Source: Methanocaldococcus villosus KIN24-T80 (GTDB lineage: Archaea > AGJL01 > Methanococci > Methanococcales > Methanocaldococcaceae). Taken from it: 64,000 bases of DNA. The notes beneath the pieces are model-generated. The model did no database searches. It saw only the letters and a list, made by a program, of their open reading frames with translations, and was not told where the DNA came from. The stretch spans positions 880,268 through 944,267 of the forward strand of contig NZ_AQUK01000001.1 in assembly GCF_000371805.1 (NCBI RefSeq). The letters run 5' to 3'. This document shows positions 55,049 to 64,000 of this stretch, in pieces. Numbering within the stretch: the stretch's first letter is position 1; every line of letters begins with the position of its first letter. The translations under genes and the position numbers were made by a program.

Positions 55049-55968
55049 ACTAACTCCAATATTTCCTTAGCTAATCTTAATTTATCTTCTAAAGTTCTCA
55101 TTATTATATTTGTTGTTATTACCTCACAATCAAAGTCTTTGGCTTTATCTTTGTCACTTATATCTATAATCAAAATATCTACAAGATCTTTATAAAACTC
55201 ATAAATTCCATATATAGATGAATCATAACCTTTAGCTCTCATAAGTTTTCCTGCAGGTCCAGATATAGGAGAATTTCCTACTATTGGAGAAACTACAATA
55301 GTCTTCTTTTTACTTATACCTTCTCTTATCTCATCAAAAGCTAATATAGGCCCTATAGATGTTATAGGATTTGAAGGGCCTATAATTATAGCCTTACTTT
55401 TTTCTATTGCCCTTAAAGCTTTTTCGCATGGTTTGGCATAAGTGATGTTTTCATAAATTACATCTATAACATCTACATTTCCTTTTCTTTTTACCCAAAA
55501 ATCATGAAATTTTAATAAATCCAGCTTACCATTTAATTTGGTTAATATCTTAGTTTCTACTCTATCATCACTCATAGGAAGTACTTTAGCTTTTATGTTA
55601 AACAGTTCTCTTTCCATATCTATAATTTCACACAACTTATATCCTTTCTTTAAATAATAAGCTTTATGCATTTTTAAAGCTCTATCTTTATCTCCAATTC
55701 TTAAAAGCTCATCTATTCCAAAGGCTTTTAAAGTTTCATGTGTGGTGAATGTATCATCTCTCCTACCATACCATACATCCTCATTTATCAAATCAGCTAA
55801 TGTGTAGAGAACAGTATCAACATCTGGAGAAACATACAAATCATTAATCCAAGTGTCTTCAGCAGTATTAACAATAATATTTAATTCTTCACTTAAAAAT
55901 CTTTTTAAACCTTGTAAAAGCTTAGGAGTCCCAGTACCACCAGATAGAACTGTTAAGATAATAATCAC
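55045..55968 (-). CDS. cofD: 2-phospho-L-lactate transferase CofD
   Basis: CofD joins the lactyl-phosphate moiety to Fo, making F420-0. The 307 residues have VLSGGTGTPKLLQGLKRF (about 7-24), NTAEDTWINDLYVSPDVDTV (about 35-54), DDTFTTHETL and GPSNPITSIGPILA (near 198). Homologues start close to the LSGG motif. No ATG/GTG/TTG lies at the right distance after AGGTGAT; the GTG within that site (55968) or an ATT/ATC a few codons later must serve. It is paired with cofA at 6584 in the same pathway. Confidence 0.92.
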   Translation of the reverse strand: MIIILTVLSGGTGTPKLLQGLKRFLSEELNIIVNTAEDTWINDLYVSPDVDTVLYTLADLINEDVWYGRRDDTFTTHETLKAFGIDELLRIGDKDRALKMHKAYYLKKGYKLCEIIDMERELFNIKAKVLPMSDDRVETKILTKLNGKLDLLKFHDFWVKRKGNVDVIDVIYENITYAKPCEKALRAIEKSKAIIIGPSNPITSIGPILAFDEIREGISKKKTIVVSPIVGNSPISGPAGKLMRAKGYDSSIYGIYEFYKDLVDILIIDISDKDKAKDFDCEVITTNIIMRTLEDKLRLAKEILELV

Positions 55969-55988
55969 CTTTAATATTTAATTTTAAA

Positions 55989-56044
55989 GGCTCAGCCGCG
56001 GGAGTAGTCATCATCATTCAGATAGCGAAATTCTCATCATCGCC
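55989..56044 (-). ncRNA. C/D box sRNA overlapping the sufB stop codon
   Basis: Read on the minus strand, it has terminal GGC/GCC pairing, C box AUGAUGA (56040-56034), a 12-nt guide, D' box CUGA (56021-56018), C' box AUGAUGA (56014-56008), a second 12-nt guide and D box CUGA (55995-55992). The 56-nt length, symmetric guides and short D'-C' spacing are canonical for archaea. The sufB stop UGA is part of the D' box. The D' guide GAAUUUCGCUAU fits the universal 23S rRNA segment UAGCGAAAUUC. The D guide CUACUCCCGCGG fits, with about two mismatches by memory, a site just upstream in the same rRNA region. Confidence 0.88.
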
Positions 56045-56977
56045 TATCATACCTTTAATTATAACTTCTGTAGCCTCTTCTTCATCTAATCCCTTAGCCA
56101 TTAATGTTTCCAACTGTTTCTTATCAACACTACCTATAGCTGCTTCATGAGTAATCCTTGCTTTTTCATCTCTAACTAAAACAATAGGAATAGATTCTAC
56201 TTCAGCCTTATCTTTTATAATTTCAGCACAGTCTATATGTCCTTTACAATATGGGGCATTACCTTCTATTTTAAACTTTAAAGTTATTTTTGAATTATCT
56301 TTACCTGCTCCCCTACCTCTTATCATACATTTGGCATTTTCTCCATTTAATCTAACAATCTCATCTACATTTACTTTATCATCTTTAATAGCATAAGTTT
56401 TAGTTATTATATCAATTAATGCCTCTTTATCAGCTTCTATCTCTTGATGTATATCTAAAATTCCTATTCTACCTTTTGTAAGGTTAAATTCAGAAATATA
56501 AACCCCTCTTTCACCTATATTAACTTTCATAGTGGGTTTAACTAATATATCCCCCTCTTCCCCATGGTAGTGTGTCTCTTTATATATAAATTTAGCATTT
56601 TTGCCTATTTTTATATTTCCATTCATTATATGCTTTAACTTCTTACCCTTTGGAAATGAGCAATGAGATAATAACATGATCTCAGAATCATCTTCTAAAA
56701 TAATTTCTACATCAATTATTTGAGATACGTTATCTTCTGTTATCCCTGTACACATATGTATTGGTTCTTTAAACTTATATCCTTTTTTAACAATTATTTT
56801 TGCTAATATCTTTCCATCTTCCTCTTTACCCTCTATTTTTATACCTTCAGTTTCTTTAATATCTAATATTTTACCTTCTTTAATTATTATTCTTGCTCCT
56901 TTACCATGCACAATTTCTTCTGGATTTTTCATAGTATATTTTAAAAACTCAATATCTCTTAATATTTCTTCTTTCAT
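56018..56977 (-). CDS. sufB: SufB/SufD-family Fe-S scaffold protein (minimal SUF/SMS system)
   Basis: The 319-residue protein belongs to the archaeal short SufB group (MJ0034). With SufC it forms the two-component Fe-S assembly system of methanogens. The central right-handed beta-helix region is visible as alternating hydrophobic strands with KGKKLKHIMNGNIKIGKNAK and YHGEEGDILVKP. The C-terminal helical part has RITHEAAIGSVDKKQLETLM, matching the family. Its last four codons and stop lie in the C/D sRNA at 55989-56044. It lies 6 nt after sufC. Confidence 0.88.
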   Translation of the reverse strand: MKEEILRDIEFLKYTMKNPEEIVHGKGARIIIKEGKILDIKETEGIKIEGKEEDGKILAKIIVKKGYKFKEPIHMCTGITEDNVSQIIDVEIILEDDSEIMLLSHCSFPKGKKLKHIMNGNIKIGKNAKFIYKETHYHGEEGDILVKPTMKVNIGERGVYISEFNLTKGRIGILDIHQEIEADKEALIDIITKTYAIKDDKVNVDEIVRLNGENAKCMIRGRGAGKDNSKITLKFKIEGNAPYCKGHIDCAEIIKDKAEVESIPIVLVRDEKARITHEAAIGSVDKKQLETLMAKGLDEEEATEVIIKGMIGDDENFAI

Positions 56978-56983
56978 CTTTAA

Positions 56984-57700
56984 TCACCTGAATTTACACT
57001 TTCCACATCTTCTTCTATAAAATTCAGATACCTTTTTTGGATCTCCTGTAAGAATCACTTCTCCATTACATATTAGAGATGTTCTATCTGCATTTTTTGC
57101 CATCTCTTCTCTATGAGTTATGACCAATAAAGAACATCCCTGCTCTTTCAGATATTCAAAAACATTAAGTATTTCGTCAATAGACACCATATCTATTCCA
57201 CTGTCAGGCTCATCCAATATTGCCAAATCTGGCTCCATACATATAATTGATGCCAACTCTATTCTCTTTCTTTCTCCACCACTTAGTGAGTCATCAACAA
57301 ACCTTTCCATATATTTATTACATTTCAAACCTACTAAATCCAAAGCCTCTCTTATTTTATCTTCAGGATTATTTAGATATTTTTTATTCATTCCTATTTT
57401 AAGATATTTCTTAACTGTGATTCCTTCAAATCTAGCAGGCTCTTGCCAGGCTAATGTTAATCCCATCCTTGCCCTTTCATAAATAGGCTTATTTGTTATA
57501 TCTACATTTTTAAATACAATCTTACCCTTATATGGCTCATATCCTGAAACTCCCATTAGTGTATATGCCAAACTACTCTTTCCAGCACCATTTGGGCCAA
57601 TAATGGCATGAATCTCATTTTCATTAACTTCTAAATTAACACCATTTAAAATTTGTCTGTTTCCTTTTTTTAGATATAACTCTTCAACTTTCAATAACAT
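56984..57700 (-). CDS. sufC: SufC-family ATPase of the Fe-S assembly system
   Basis: The 238-residue ABC-type ATPase drives conformational change of SufB. Walker [10 protein letters not shown] (near 34), the Q-loop [11 protein letters not shown], signature [13 protein letters not shown] (near 144) and Walker [14 protein letters not shown] are typical SufC. The C terminus has extra Cys residues ([10 protein letters not shown]) that may touch a cluster. It is first in sufC-sufB and matches MJ0035; divergent from rpsO. Confidence 0.92.
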   Translation of the reverse strand: MLLKVEELYLKKGNRQILNGVNLEVNENEIHAIIGPNGAGKSSLAYTLMGVSGYEPYKGKIVFKNVDITNKPIYERARMGLTLAWQEPARFEGITVKKYLKIGMNKKYLNNPEDKIREALDLVGLKCNKYMERFVDDSLSGGERKRIELASIICMEPDLAILDEPDSGIDMVSIDEILNVFEYLKEQGCSLLVITHREEMAKNADRTSLICNGEVILTGDPKKVSEFYRRRCGKCKFR

Positions 57701-57796
57701 TTTATCACCAAAAATTATAAATATCTTTATTCTTTATTCCTTATGGTAGGTCTAATATTTAAAATTATTTTTATCAATCTTTTAATAGGTGGCAGC

Positions 57797-58258
57797 ATGG
57801 CAAGAATGCATGCTAGGAAAAGAGGAAAATCAGGATCAAAAAGACCTCCAAGAAAAGAGGTTCCAGAATGGGTAAAATACACACCTGAAGAAGTAGAGAA
57901 TTTAGTTGTAGAGTTGGCTAAAAAAGGTTATCAGTCTGCACAAATTGGTTTAATACTAAGAGACTCATATGGAATTCCTGATGTCAAATTAATAACTGGG
58001 AAGAAAATTAGCAGAATAATGAAAGAGCATGGGTTATATCCAAAAGTTCCTGAGGATTTATTAAACTTAATGAGAAGAGCAGTTAATTTAAGAAAACACC
58101 TTGAACAACATCCAAAGGATTTACACTCAAAAAGAGGGCTACAGTTAATTGAATCAAAAATTAAGAGATTAGTAAAATATTACAAAAGAAAAGGAGTTTT
58201 ACCACAAGATTGGAGATACACACCAGAAACAGCAAGGTTGCTGGTTGAACAAGGTTAA
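57797..58258 (+). CDS. rps15: Small ribosomal subunit protein S15 (uS15)
   Basis: The 153-residue archaeal/eukaryal-type S15 binds the central domain of 16S rRNA. Start ATG 57797 ([17 protein letters not shown]) follows AGGTGG; the longer frame from 57743 would add a hydrophobic tail absent from the family. [20 protein letters not shown] is the conserved C-terminal helix. It is divergent from sufC and convergent with the small gene at 58255. Confidence 0.96.
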   Translation: MARMHARKRGKSGSKRPPRKEVPEWVKYTPEEVENLVVELAKKGYQSAQIGLILRDSYGIPDVKLITGKKISRIMKEHGLYPKVPEDLLNLMRRAVNLRKHLEQHPKDLHSKRGLQLIESKIKRLVKYYKRKGVLPQDWRYTPETARLLVEQG

Positions 58259-58593
58259 TCTTTATTTTTTAAAAAGTATAGATATTTTTTATCTTCTAAT
58301 AAACTATGAATCAATCCTTGTCTAACAATAAATTCAGCTTTTTTTATTACCTCACTCTCCTTTTTAACTATATTTTCTAATATCTCAACTATGTCATCAT
58401 CTTTTAGAGTAATATTAATATTTGGTTTTTTGTTATAACTTATTAGATATCTCTGATATAGGTCTTCAGCAGAGTACATTTCAAATTCAGCTAGATCTTT
58501 TAATAATTTATTTTCATATTTTTCCAAACTTTTAAATCTAGCTAAAATAGAAAGTTTAACCTTCTCATTTATTATTTTTTCAATCTCCTCCAT
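58255..58593 (-). CDS. Small hypothetical protein
   Basis: No family was recognised. The ~112 residues are charged and predicted helical ([20 protein letters not shown] at the start; [20 protein letters not shown] later), with no Cys cluster, signal or membrane segment. ATG 58593 follows GTGATA; GTG 58602 lies in that site. It overlaps the rps15 stop by 4 nt, tail to tail, and lies 21 nt after hcp on the same strand, so it may be the second gene of an hcp transcript. The sequence context gives no function. Confidence 0.6.
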   Translation of the reverse strand: MEEIEKIINEKVKLSILARFKSLEKYENKLLKDLAEFEMYSAEDLYQRYLISYNKKPNINITLKDDDIVEILENIVKKESEVIKKAEFIVRQGLIHSLLEDKKYLYFLKNKD

Positions 58594-58614
58594 AAATATC
58601 ACATAAAAAATAAT

Positions 58615-60240
58615 TTAAATTATTCCAAGCTTTTTCATATCCTCTTCTACTGTGGAAATCTGGCTAATTCCAAACTTCTCTACTAACACCTTAGCTACAT
58701 TTGGAGATAAGAAGGCTGGAAGTGTTGGACCTAAGATAATGTTTTTTACTCCCAAGTATAGAAGTGCTAATAATACAGCAACTGCCTTTTGCTCATACCA
58801 TGAGATATTATATGCTATAGGCAACTCATTAATGTCTTTTAAACCAAGGACATCTTTTAATGTTAAAGCTATTTTTACTAAAGAGTAACTGTCATTACAC
58901 TGCCCTGCATCTAAAACCCTTGGAATTCCATCAATATCTCCTAAATCTAATTTTATAAATCTATATTTAGCACATCCACATGTAAGTATAACAGTATCTT
59001 TTGGTAGTTTTTTAGCAAATTCTGTATAATACTCTCTAACTTTAAACCTACCATCACATCCAGCCATTACAACAAACTTTCTAATTTTTCCTTCATTTAT
59101 AGCTTTTATTATTTTATCTGCTAAGGCTATAACTTGATTATGTGCAAATCCACCAATAATTTTTCCTTCTTCTAATGGTTCTGGTGGATTACATTTTTTA
59201 GCATGCTCAATAACTTCAGAGAAATCCTTAACCCCATCTTTCTCAGGAATTCTTTTTACTCCAGGATATCCTACAGGACCTGTAACATATAATCTATCTT
59301 TATAACTCTCATCTGGAGGGACTAAGCAGTTGGTAGTCATTATTATTGGTCCATTAAACTTTTTAAATTCTTCTCTTTGTCTCCACCAAGCCCCTCCATA
59401 ATTGCCAACAAAGTGTTCATATTTCTTAAAGTATGGATAATAATTAGCTGGTAGCATTTCACAGTGGGTGTAGATATCAACACCTTTATCTTTACTCTGT
59501 TCTAACAGCTGTTCAAGATCTTTTAAATCATGCCCACTAATTAATATTCCTGGCCTATTTCTTACACCAATATTTACCTCAGTAATTTCTGGATGTCCAT
59601 AAGTTCCAGTATTAGCTTTATCTAACAACTCTAAAGTTTTTACAGCATATTTTCCAGTTTCCATGGCTAAATTGAATAACTCATCTACAGATAGATCTTC
59701 AGTGAGTTTAGCTAAGGTGCTTTTTATAAACTTATGAATCTCCTCATCGTTATATCCAAGATTCATAGCATGATATAAATAGGCAGAGATTCCTTTAATT
59801 CCATATGTTATAAGCTCTTTCAGTGATCTTTTATCTTCATCCCTTTCAGCTAAAACTGAAACTTCATGAGTGTAAGCTTTTTTAATAATATCTTCATCAT
59901 TTTCAGGTTTCCATGTTGCACAATCTGGTAGATTTTCAGAATTATATTTTATATTTTCTCTAAGCTCTATACATTTTTTTATTCTTTCTATAATGTCACT
60001 ATCATCAAAATTTACATTAGTTATTGTAGCAAATAGAGATTCTACAATAAATTTATCTATTTTTTCATCTGAGTATCCTGATTTTTCACAAATTAGACAT
60101 AAACCTTTTATTAAATATATTAATAAATCTTGTAAATTAGCTACTTTGTCATCTTTCCCACAAACTCCTCTTATAGTACATCCTTCATTTTTTGCAGTTT
60201 CTTGACATTGGAAGCAGAACATTTTTGTCTCTCTTTCCAT
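58615..60240 (-). CDS. hcp: Hybrid cluster protein (hydroxylamine reductase)
   Basis: Hcp (541 aa) carries an N-terminal [4Fe-4S] site and a [4Fe-2O-2S] hybrid cluster. It is associated with hydroxylamine or NO reduction and nitrosative stress. N-terminal [20 protein letters not shown] (about 8-27) gives the cubane ligands. Hybrid-cluster ligands appear as [34 protein letters not shown] and TCGCAKYRF. The second ATG (codon 7) is an alternative start. It is divergent from amt; the 187-bp gap holds both promoters. Confidence 0.93.
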   Translation of the reverse strand: MERETKMFCFQCQETAKNEGCTIRGVCGKDDKVANLQDLLIYLIKGLCLICEKSGYSDEKIDKFIVESLFATITNVNFDDSDIIERIKKCIELRENIKYNSENLPDCATWKPENDEDIIKKAYTHEVSVLAERDEDKRSLKELITYGIKGISAYLYHAMNLGYNDEEIHKFIKSTLAKLTEDLSVDELFNLAMETGKYAVKTLELLDKANTGTYGHPEITEVNIGVRNRPGILISGHDLKDLEQLLEQSKDKGVDIYTHCEMLPANYYPYFKKYEHFVGNYGGAWWRQREEFKKFNGPIIMTTNCLVPPDESYKDRLYVTGPVGYPGVKRIPEKDGVKDFSEVIEHAKKCNPPEPLEEGKIIGGFAHNQVIALADKIIKAINEGKIRKFVVMAGCDGRFKVREYYTEFAKKLPKDTVILTCGCAKYRFIKLDLGDIDGIPRVLDAGQCNDSYSLVKIALTLKDVLGLKDINELPIAYNISWYEQKAVAVLLALLYLGVKNIILGPTLPAFLSPNVAKVLVEKFGISQISTVEEDMKKLGII

Positions 60241-60385
60241 ATTTTCACCTAAATATACAATCTTATTTTTTGATATAAATAAATTTTTGATAATTTTTTC
60301 AATTTCCTAGATTAAAAATTATTCATAGAACTGTTGTGATTGTGATAACAAAATATTTATATAGGAAATAGGAAGTTAGGATATA

Positions 60386-60399
60386 GGAAGACATGTTCC
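60386..60399. promoter_or_regulatory. NrpR-type nitrogen operator upstream of amt-glnK
   Basis: GGAAGACATGTTCC matches the GGAA-N6-TTCC operator of the methanogen nitrogen repressor NrpR. The arms extend to TATAGGAA and TTCCTATA (60382-60403). It lies 28 nt before the amt ATG, after a TATA-like AATATTTATATA (60350-60361). Two further GGAA half-sites stand just upstream (60364-60367, 60371-60374). Confidence 0.85.
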
Positions 60400-60427
60400 T
60401 ATATAAAAATAAATTTACAGAGGTGAA

Positions 60428-61579
60428 ATGTTGGAAGGTATTGATGTTTTTTTCTTTTTATGGGCTGCATCATTGATATTTTTTATGAAGGCTGGTTTTG
60501 TTGCATTAGAGATAGGCCAATTCAGCCATAGAAATGTTGCTTATCATTGTGTTCTTAAGTTGTTAGATTTAGCTGCAGTATTTATTGGTTATTTAGTAAT
60601 TGGTTATGGAATCTCTTATGGATTTGAAAACATTGTTCCTCTATTGTTTGGTAATTTTAATGTTGAGTTAGGAGCATGGTTCATGAAAATGGTTATGTTT
60701 GCTGCTGCTGCAGTGACAATCATAACAGGAGGGGTTGCAGAGAGAATAAAAATCTTGCCTTATTTTATAGGGGCTTTAATTGTTGGAAGTATTTTATATC
60801 CAATTGTTGAACATTTAGTGTGGGGAGGGGGATTTAATGCTTTAGGAATAGCTTTTCATGACTATGCAGGAAGTGGAGCAGTTCATTTGTTTGGAGGTTT
60901 GGTTGGTTTAATGGCTGCATGGGTGTTGGGACCAAGGGCTAAGAAGTATATAAATGGTATTCCACAAGCACTTCCAGGGCATAACATTCCATTGGCTGTT
61001 TTAGGAGCATTTATGCTAGCATTTGGATGGTATGGGTTTAACATTGGAAGTGCGGCAAGTGTTGGAGATGGTTTAGAATTAACAAGGGTTGCAGTGGCAA
61101 CAACAGTGGCTCTTGCTGGAGGAATTATAGGAGGTGCTATAAGCTCAAAGAATGATCCATTATACACTGCTAATGGTATGTGTGCAGGATTAGTTGCTGT
61201 TTGTAGTGGGGTAGATTTATACACTCCAATAGGGGCTTTAATTGTTGGATTGTTGGCAGGTTTACAACAACCATTCACATATAAGTTTATTGAAGAAAAA
61301 TTAAAAATAGATGATGTCTGCGCTATTGGACCAGTTCATGCAATGAGTGGTTTAATTGGGGTTATATGTGCAGGAATTCCATTCTTATTAAGGGAACCAA
61401 CAACATCATTTATTGGGCAGGTGTTTGGGGCGATTATAATAAGTTTAATCGCTATAATTGGTGGATGGGTATTATATAAGGGGTTAGATATTGTTATTGG
61501 ATTAAGAGTTCCAAAAGATGTTGAAGAGATGGGATTGGATGAAGGAGTTTTACATGTGAGTGCCTATACAATTAAATAA
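60428..61579 (+). CDS. amt: Ammonium transporter Amt
   Basis: The 383-residue protein has 11 predicted helices and conducts NH4+/NH3. It has AMT signature AFHDYAGSGAVHLFGGLVGL (about 137-156, first pore His), and the second pore His in IGPVHAMSGLIG (near 301). It lies behind an NrpR operator and 45 nt before glnK, whose PII product blocks Amt when nitrogen is ample. It resembles MJ0058. Confidence 0.95.
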   Translation: MLEGIDVFFFLWAASLIFFMKAGFVALEIGQFSHRNVAYHCVLKLLDLAAVFIGYLVIGYGISYGFENIVPLLFGNFNVELGAWFMKMVMFAAAAVTIITGGVAERIKILPYFIGALIVGSILYPIVEHLVWGGGFNALGIAFHDYAGSGAVHLFGGLVGLMAAWVLGPRAKKYINGIPQALPGHNIPLAVLGAFMLAFGWYGFNIGSAASVGDGLELTRVAVATTVALAGGIIGGAISSKNDPLYTANGMCAGLVAVCSGVDLYTPIGALIVGLLAGLQQPFTYKFIEEKLKIDDVCAIGPVHAMSGLIGVICAGIPFLLREPTTSFIGQVFGAIIISLIAIIGGWVLYKGLDIVIGLRVPKDVEEMGLDEGVLHVSAYTIK

Positions 61580-61966
<387 letters not shown>

Positions 61967-61976
61967 GGGATTATTT

Positions 61977-62969
61977 ATGATATTTCTAAAAAAAGCTGAG
62001 AATGAAGCTATATCAAATTTTTTAATAGCTAAATGTATAGAAGTTGAAGATTTTGGTGGATTGAAATTAGAAGATCTCTGGGAGATTCATAATAGTATTA
62101 AAGTCAAAGAAAAATACTTTGATGGAGAATTTAAAAAACCAAATTTATTAGATTTAAAGATAGAAATAGCTAGAAATATTTTTAAAAACTGCCACTTCTG
62201 TGAGCATAGGTGTTATGTCAATAGAGAAAAAGATAGAGGGTTTTGTAAAATTAGAAAGAGTTATTACTCTTCTGAATTTTTACATATGGGGGAGGAGAGA
62301 ATATTAATTCCATCACATACAATATTTTTCTGTGGATGTAATTTTAAATGTGTCTTCTGCCAAAATTGGGATATATCTCAAGTCTATTTTGAAAAGATAC
62401 CTTGTTATTGTCATCCTTATAATCCAAAAGATATGGCTAAGATAATTGAGAGAAAGAGAATTTATTCCAAAAATGTTAATTTTGTTGGTGGAGAACCTAC
62501 ACCACATTTGTTATCCATCTTAGAAACATTGAAATATGTAAATTTAAATATTCCTGTTGTTTGGAATTCTAATATGTATCTAACTATTGAAGCATTGAAA
62601 TTGTTAGATGGGGTAGTTGATTTGTATTTGACAGATTTTAAATTTGGAAATAACACTTGTGCTGAAAGACTCTCAAAGGTTAAAAACTATTTTGATATTG
62701 TAAAGAGAAATCACATTTTTGTTAAAGAATATGATATGATAATTAGGCATCTTGTAATGCCAAACCATTTACAATGTTGTACAGAAAGAATATTTAAATT
62801 TATTAAAGAAAATTTAGATAGGAAAAATATTTTAGTTAATGTAATGTTTCAATATAGGCCAGAATATAAAGCAAAGTTTTATAATGATATTAATAGGCCA
62901 TTAACTTATGAAGAGATGGATATGGCTATGGAATTAGCTAAGAAATATAAATTGAACTTAATTTTATAA
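61977..62969 (+). CDS. Radical SAM protein, PflA-like (COG1313 type)
   Basis: The 330-residue protein has the radical SAM motif CGCNFKCVFCQNWDIS, with the cluster Cys spaced CxxxCxxC (about 120-127). A Cys-rich N-terminal segment CHFCEHRCYVNREKDRGFC (about 63-81) may hold a second cluster. FVGGEPTPHLLSILE follows. The family is related to pyruvate-formate-lyase activases and AmmeMemoRadiSam-type proteins; the substrate is unknown. It lies 10 nt after glnK and 11 nt before cbiJ, so it may be under nitrogen control. Confidence 0.75.
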   Translation: MIFLKKAENEAISNFLIAKCIEVEDFGGLKLEDLWEIHNSIKVKEKYFDGEFKKPNLLDLKIEIARNIFKNCHFCEHRCYVNREKDRGFCKIRKSYYSSEFLHMGEERILIPSHTIFFCGCNFKCVFCQNWDISQVYFEKIPCYCHPYNPKDMAKIIERKRIYSKNVNFVGGEPTPHLLSILETLKYVNLNIPVVWNSNMYLTIEALKLLDGVVDLYLTDFKFGNNTCAERLSKVKNYFDIVKRNHIFVKEYDMIIRHLVMPNHLQCCTERIFKFIKENLDRKNILVNVMFQYRPEYKAKFYNDINRPLTYEEMDMAMELAKKYKLNLIL

Positions 62970-62980
62970 GGGTAGTGGTT

Positions 62981-63733
62981 ATGATACTATTGATGGGAGG
63001 AACTAGAGATAGCAAAATTATTGGAGAAAAATTAAAAAAGTATAAAATTATATACACAGCCACTACAGAGTATGGAGCAATGTTAGGTAAGGATTTTGCC
63101 TATAAAATAATAAGTAAACCATTAGATAAGGAAGATTTAAAGAAAGTTATAGAAGATTATAAGGTTAAACTACTAATTGATGCTACCCATCCATTTGCTG
63201 TAAATGCTAGTAGGAATGCTATTGATGTTTGTAAGGAGTTAGGGATTGAATATATAAGATTTGAAAGAGAGTGTGAAAAAATAAATCATGAAAATGTTAT
63301 ATATGTGAAAAACTTTGAGGAGGCTTTTAATATAGCTAAAAATTTCAATAGAATATTTTTTATGGCAGGTATTAAGAACTTAAAAAGGGCTGTTGAAGTT
63401 CTTGGGGATAAAATAATTGCAAGAGTTTTGCCTATTTCTGTTATGGAAGCCTTAAAGTTACTGCCACAGCAAAACATTGTGGCAATGTATGGAACTTTCT
63501 CAAAGGGTTTAAATAGAGAGCTTATTTTAAACTATAAATGTGATGCTATAATAACAAAAGAAAGTGGGGAATTTGGGGGATTTAAAGAGAAAGTTTATGG
63601 AGCTATAGAAGCTAATGCTAAAGTTATTATTGTGGAAAAGCCAAAATTGGATTATCCTAAAGTGTTTTATGATATTGATGAGTTAGTTAAGGAAGTTAAT
63701 AAAATTTATATTAACTCTTATCAATCTTTTTAA
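62981..63733 (+). CDS. cbiJ: Cobalt-precorrin-6A reductase CbiJ/CobK
   Basis: CbiJ reduces the corrin ring in anaerobic B12 synthesis. The ~250 residues begin ILLMGGTRDSKIIGEKL, the family's nucleotide-binding start, and contain LIDATHPFAVNASRNAIDVC (near 70), YIRFEREC (near 95), FFMAGIKNLKR and ITKESGEFGGFKEKVYGA. ATG 62981 is preferred over GTG 62975. Its last codons (YQSF-stop) lie inside the conserved CRISPR-leader copy that runs to the window end. Confidence 0.88.
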   Translation: MILLMGGTRDSKIIGEKLKKYKIIYTATTEYGAMLGKDFAYKIISKPLDKEDLKKVIEDYKVKLLIDATHPFAVNASRNAIDVCKELGIEYIRFERECEKINHENVIYVKNFEEAFNIAKNFNRIFFMAGIKNLKRAVEVLGDKIIARVLPISVMEALKLLPQQNIVAMYGTFSKGLNRELILNYKCDAIITKESGEFGGFKEKVYGAIEANAKVIIVEKPKLDYPKVFYDIDELVKEVNKIYINSYQSF

Positions 63734-64000
63734 TTAACTTTTCTTGCCTTTATATACCCTCTTGTTAAAATTTGTATGAGAAAATCGGGAAAAAGTAATA
63801 ATGATTTTTTCTAATTAAAATTGAGATTTTTTAATTATTTTAGATATTTATTTTTATTTTTATAGTTTTATGTTTAATTTGTTTTTATTTTAGTTAGATA
63901 AGCTATAATTGTTTATATTTTATAATACAGTTGTGCGTTATATTTATAAATAATTTGCATAATCTTTCTTAACTTTATAAAGGTTTTAATAATTGGGTAG
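63719..64000 (+). repeat. CRISPR leader (right copy, inverted relative to 12468-12750)
   Basis: From the 3' end of cbiJ to the window edge the plus strand is nearly identical to the reverse complement of 12468-12750, with only scattered substitutions over about 282 bp. In the left copy this sequence leads into the CRISPR repeats, so here an array transcribed rightward should begin about 70 nt beyond the window. No ORF is present in 63734-64000. Confidence 0.88.

Noticed and set aside
57743-57796. N-terminal hydrophobic extension of S15
   Set aside because: Family members start at [10 protein letters not shown] and AGGTGG lies just before ATG 57797.

Overview
The window looks like chromosomal DNA of a hyperthermophilic, hydrogenotrophic methanogen of the Methanocaldococcaceae (Methanocaldococcus or a close relative). 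The reasons are very A+T-rich DNA, GGTGA-type ribosome binding sites, archaeal information genes (RPA, PAN, Nop5, L10e, S15, RNase J, archaeal SAM synthetase), methanogen cofactor genes (cofA, cofD, comD, thiol:fumarate reductase, Ehb hydrogenase), a selenocysteine-encoding selD and many proteins that resemble M. jannaschii MJ proteins. The species cannot be named from sequence reading alone.

Layout. 0-4 kb: the 3' end of a tRNA-thiolation ATPase gene, rpa, a PHP-domain protein, then two exported proteins on the minus strand. 4-11 kb: two Ehb energy-converting hydrogenase units (ehbMO and ehbHIJK) on the plus strand, with cofA-selD on the minus strand between them. Both ehb units are preceded by the same palindrome. 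selD has an in-frame UGA for selenocysteine and a 3' SECIS-like hairpin. 11-13 kb: pan, then a three-spacer CRISPR array read leftward from a long A+T-rich leader. 13-17 kb: pstSCAB-phoU. 17-21 kb: a partial archaeal chemotaxis set (cheR, two cheC, cheY, cheF). 21-28 kb: cobN, a radical SAM gene and an Lhr-type helicase in one overlapping operon. 28-35 kb: hisC, a frameshifted rnhB, trmI, an ATP-grasp ligase, dacZ (c-di-AMP synthase), RNase J and type 2 IPP isomerase. 35-44 kb: L10e, a FIST sensor protein, feoAB, SAM synthetase, a ClC protein and tfrB. 43-48 kb: galU, a small transporter, thiC, nop5 and queE. 48-50.4 kb: a decayed accessory patch (broken C5-epimerase-like gene, transporter remnant) next to an orphan m5C methyltransferase. 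50-60 kb: metallo-hydrolase, XRE regulator, taw1, a PgpA/CobZ-like gene, comD, a THUMP-FtsJ methyltransferase, cofD, a C/D box sRNA, sufBC, S15 and hcp. 60-64 kb: amt-glnK behind an NrpR-type operator, a radical SAM gene and cbiJ. The right edge is an inverted copy of the CRISPR leader, so a second array probably begins just outside the window.

The most unusual items are four. (1) selD mRNA carries a 19-nt 3' UTR segment perfectly complementary to the segment just after its UGA(Sec) codon, next to a SECIS-like hairpin with an AAA:A internal loop. (2) A complete C/D box sRNA lies across the stop codon of sufB, so that the D' box contains the stop codon. (3) The two split ehb operons share a 20-bp palindrome. 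(4) A CRISPR leader of about 280 bp is present twice in opposite orientation about 51 kb apart.

No tRNA, rRNA, insertion sequence or cas gene was found. All similarity statements are recognition by eye; no database search was run.
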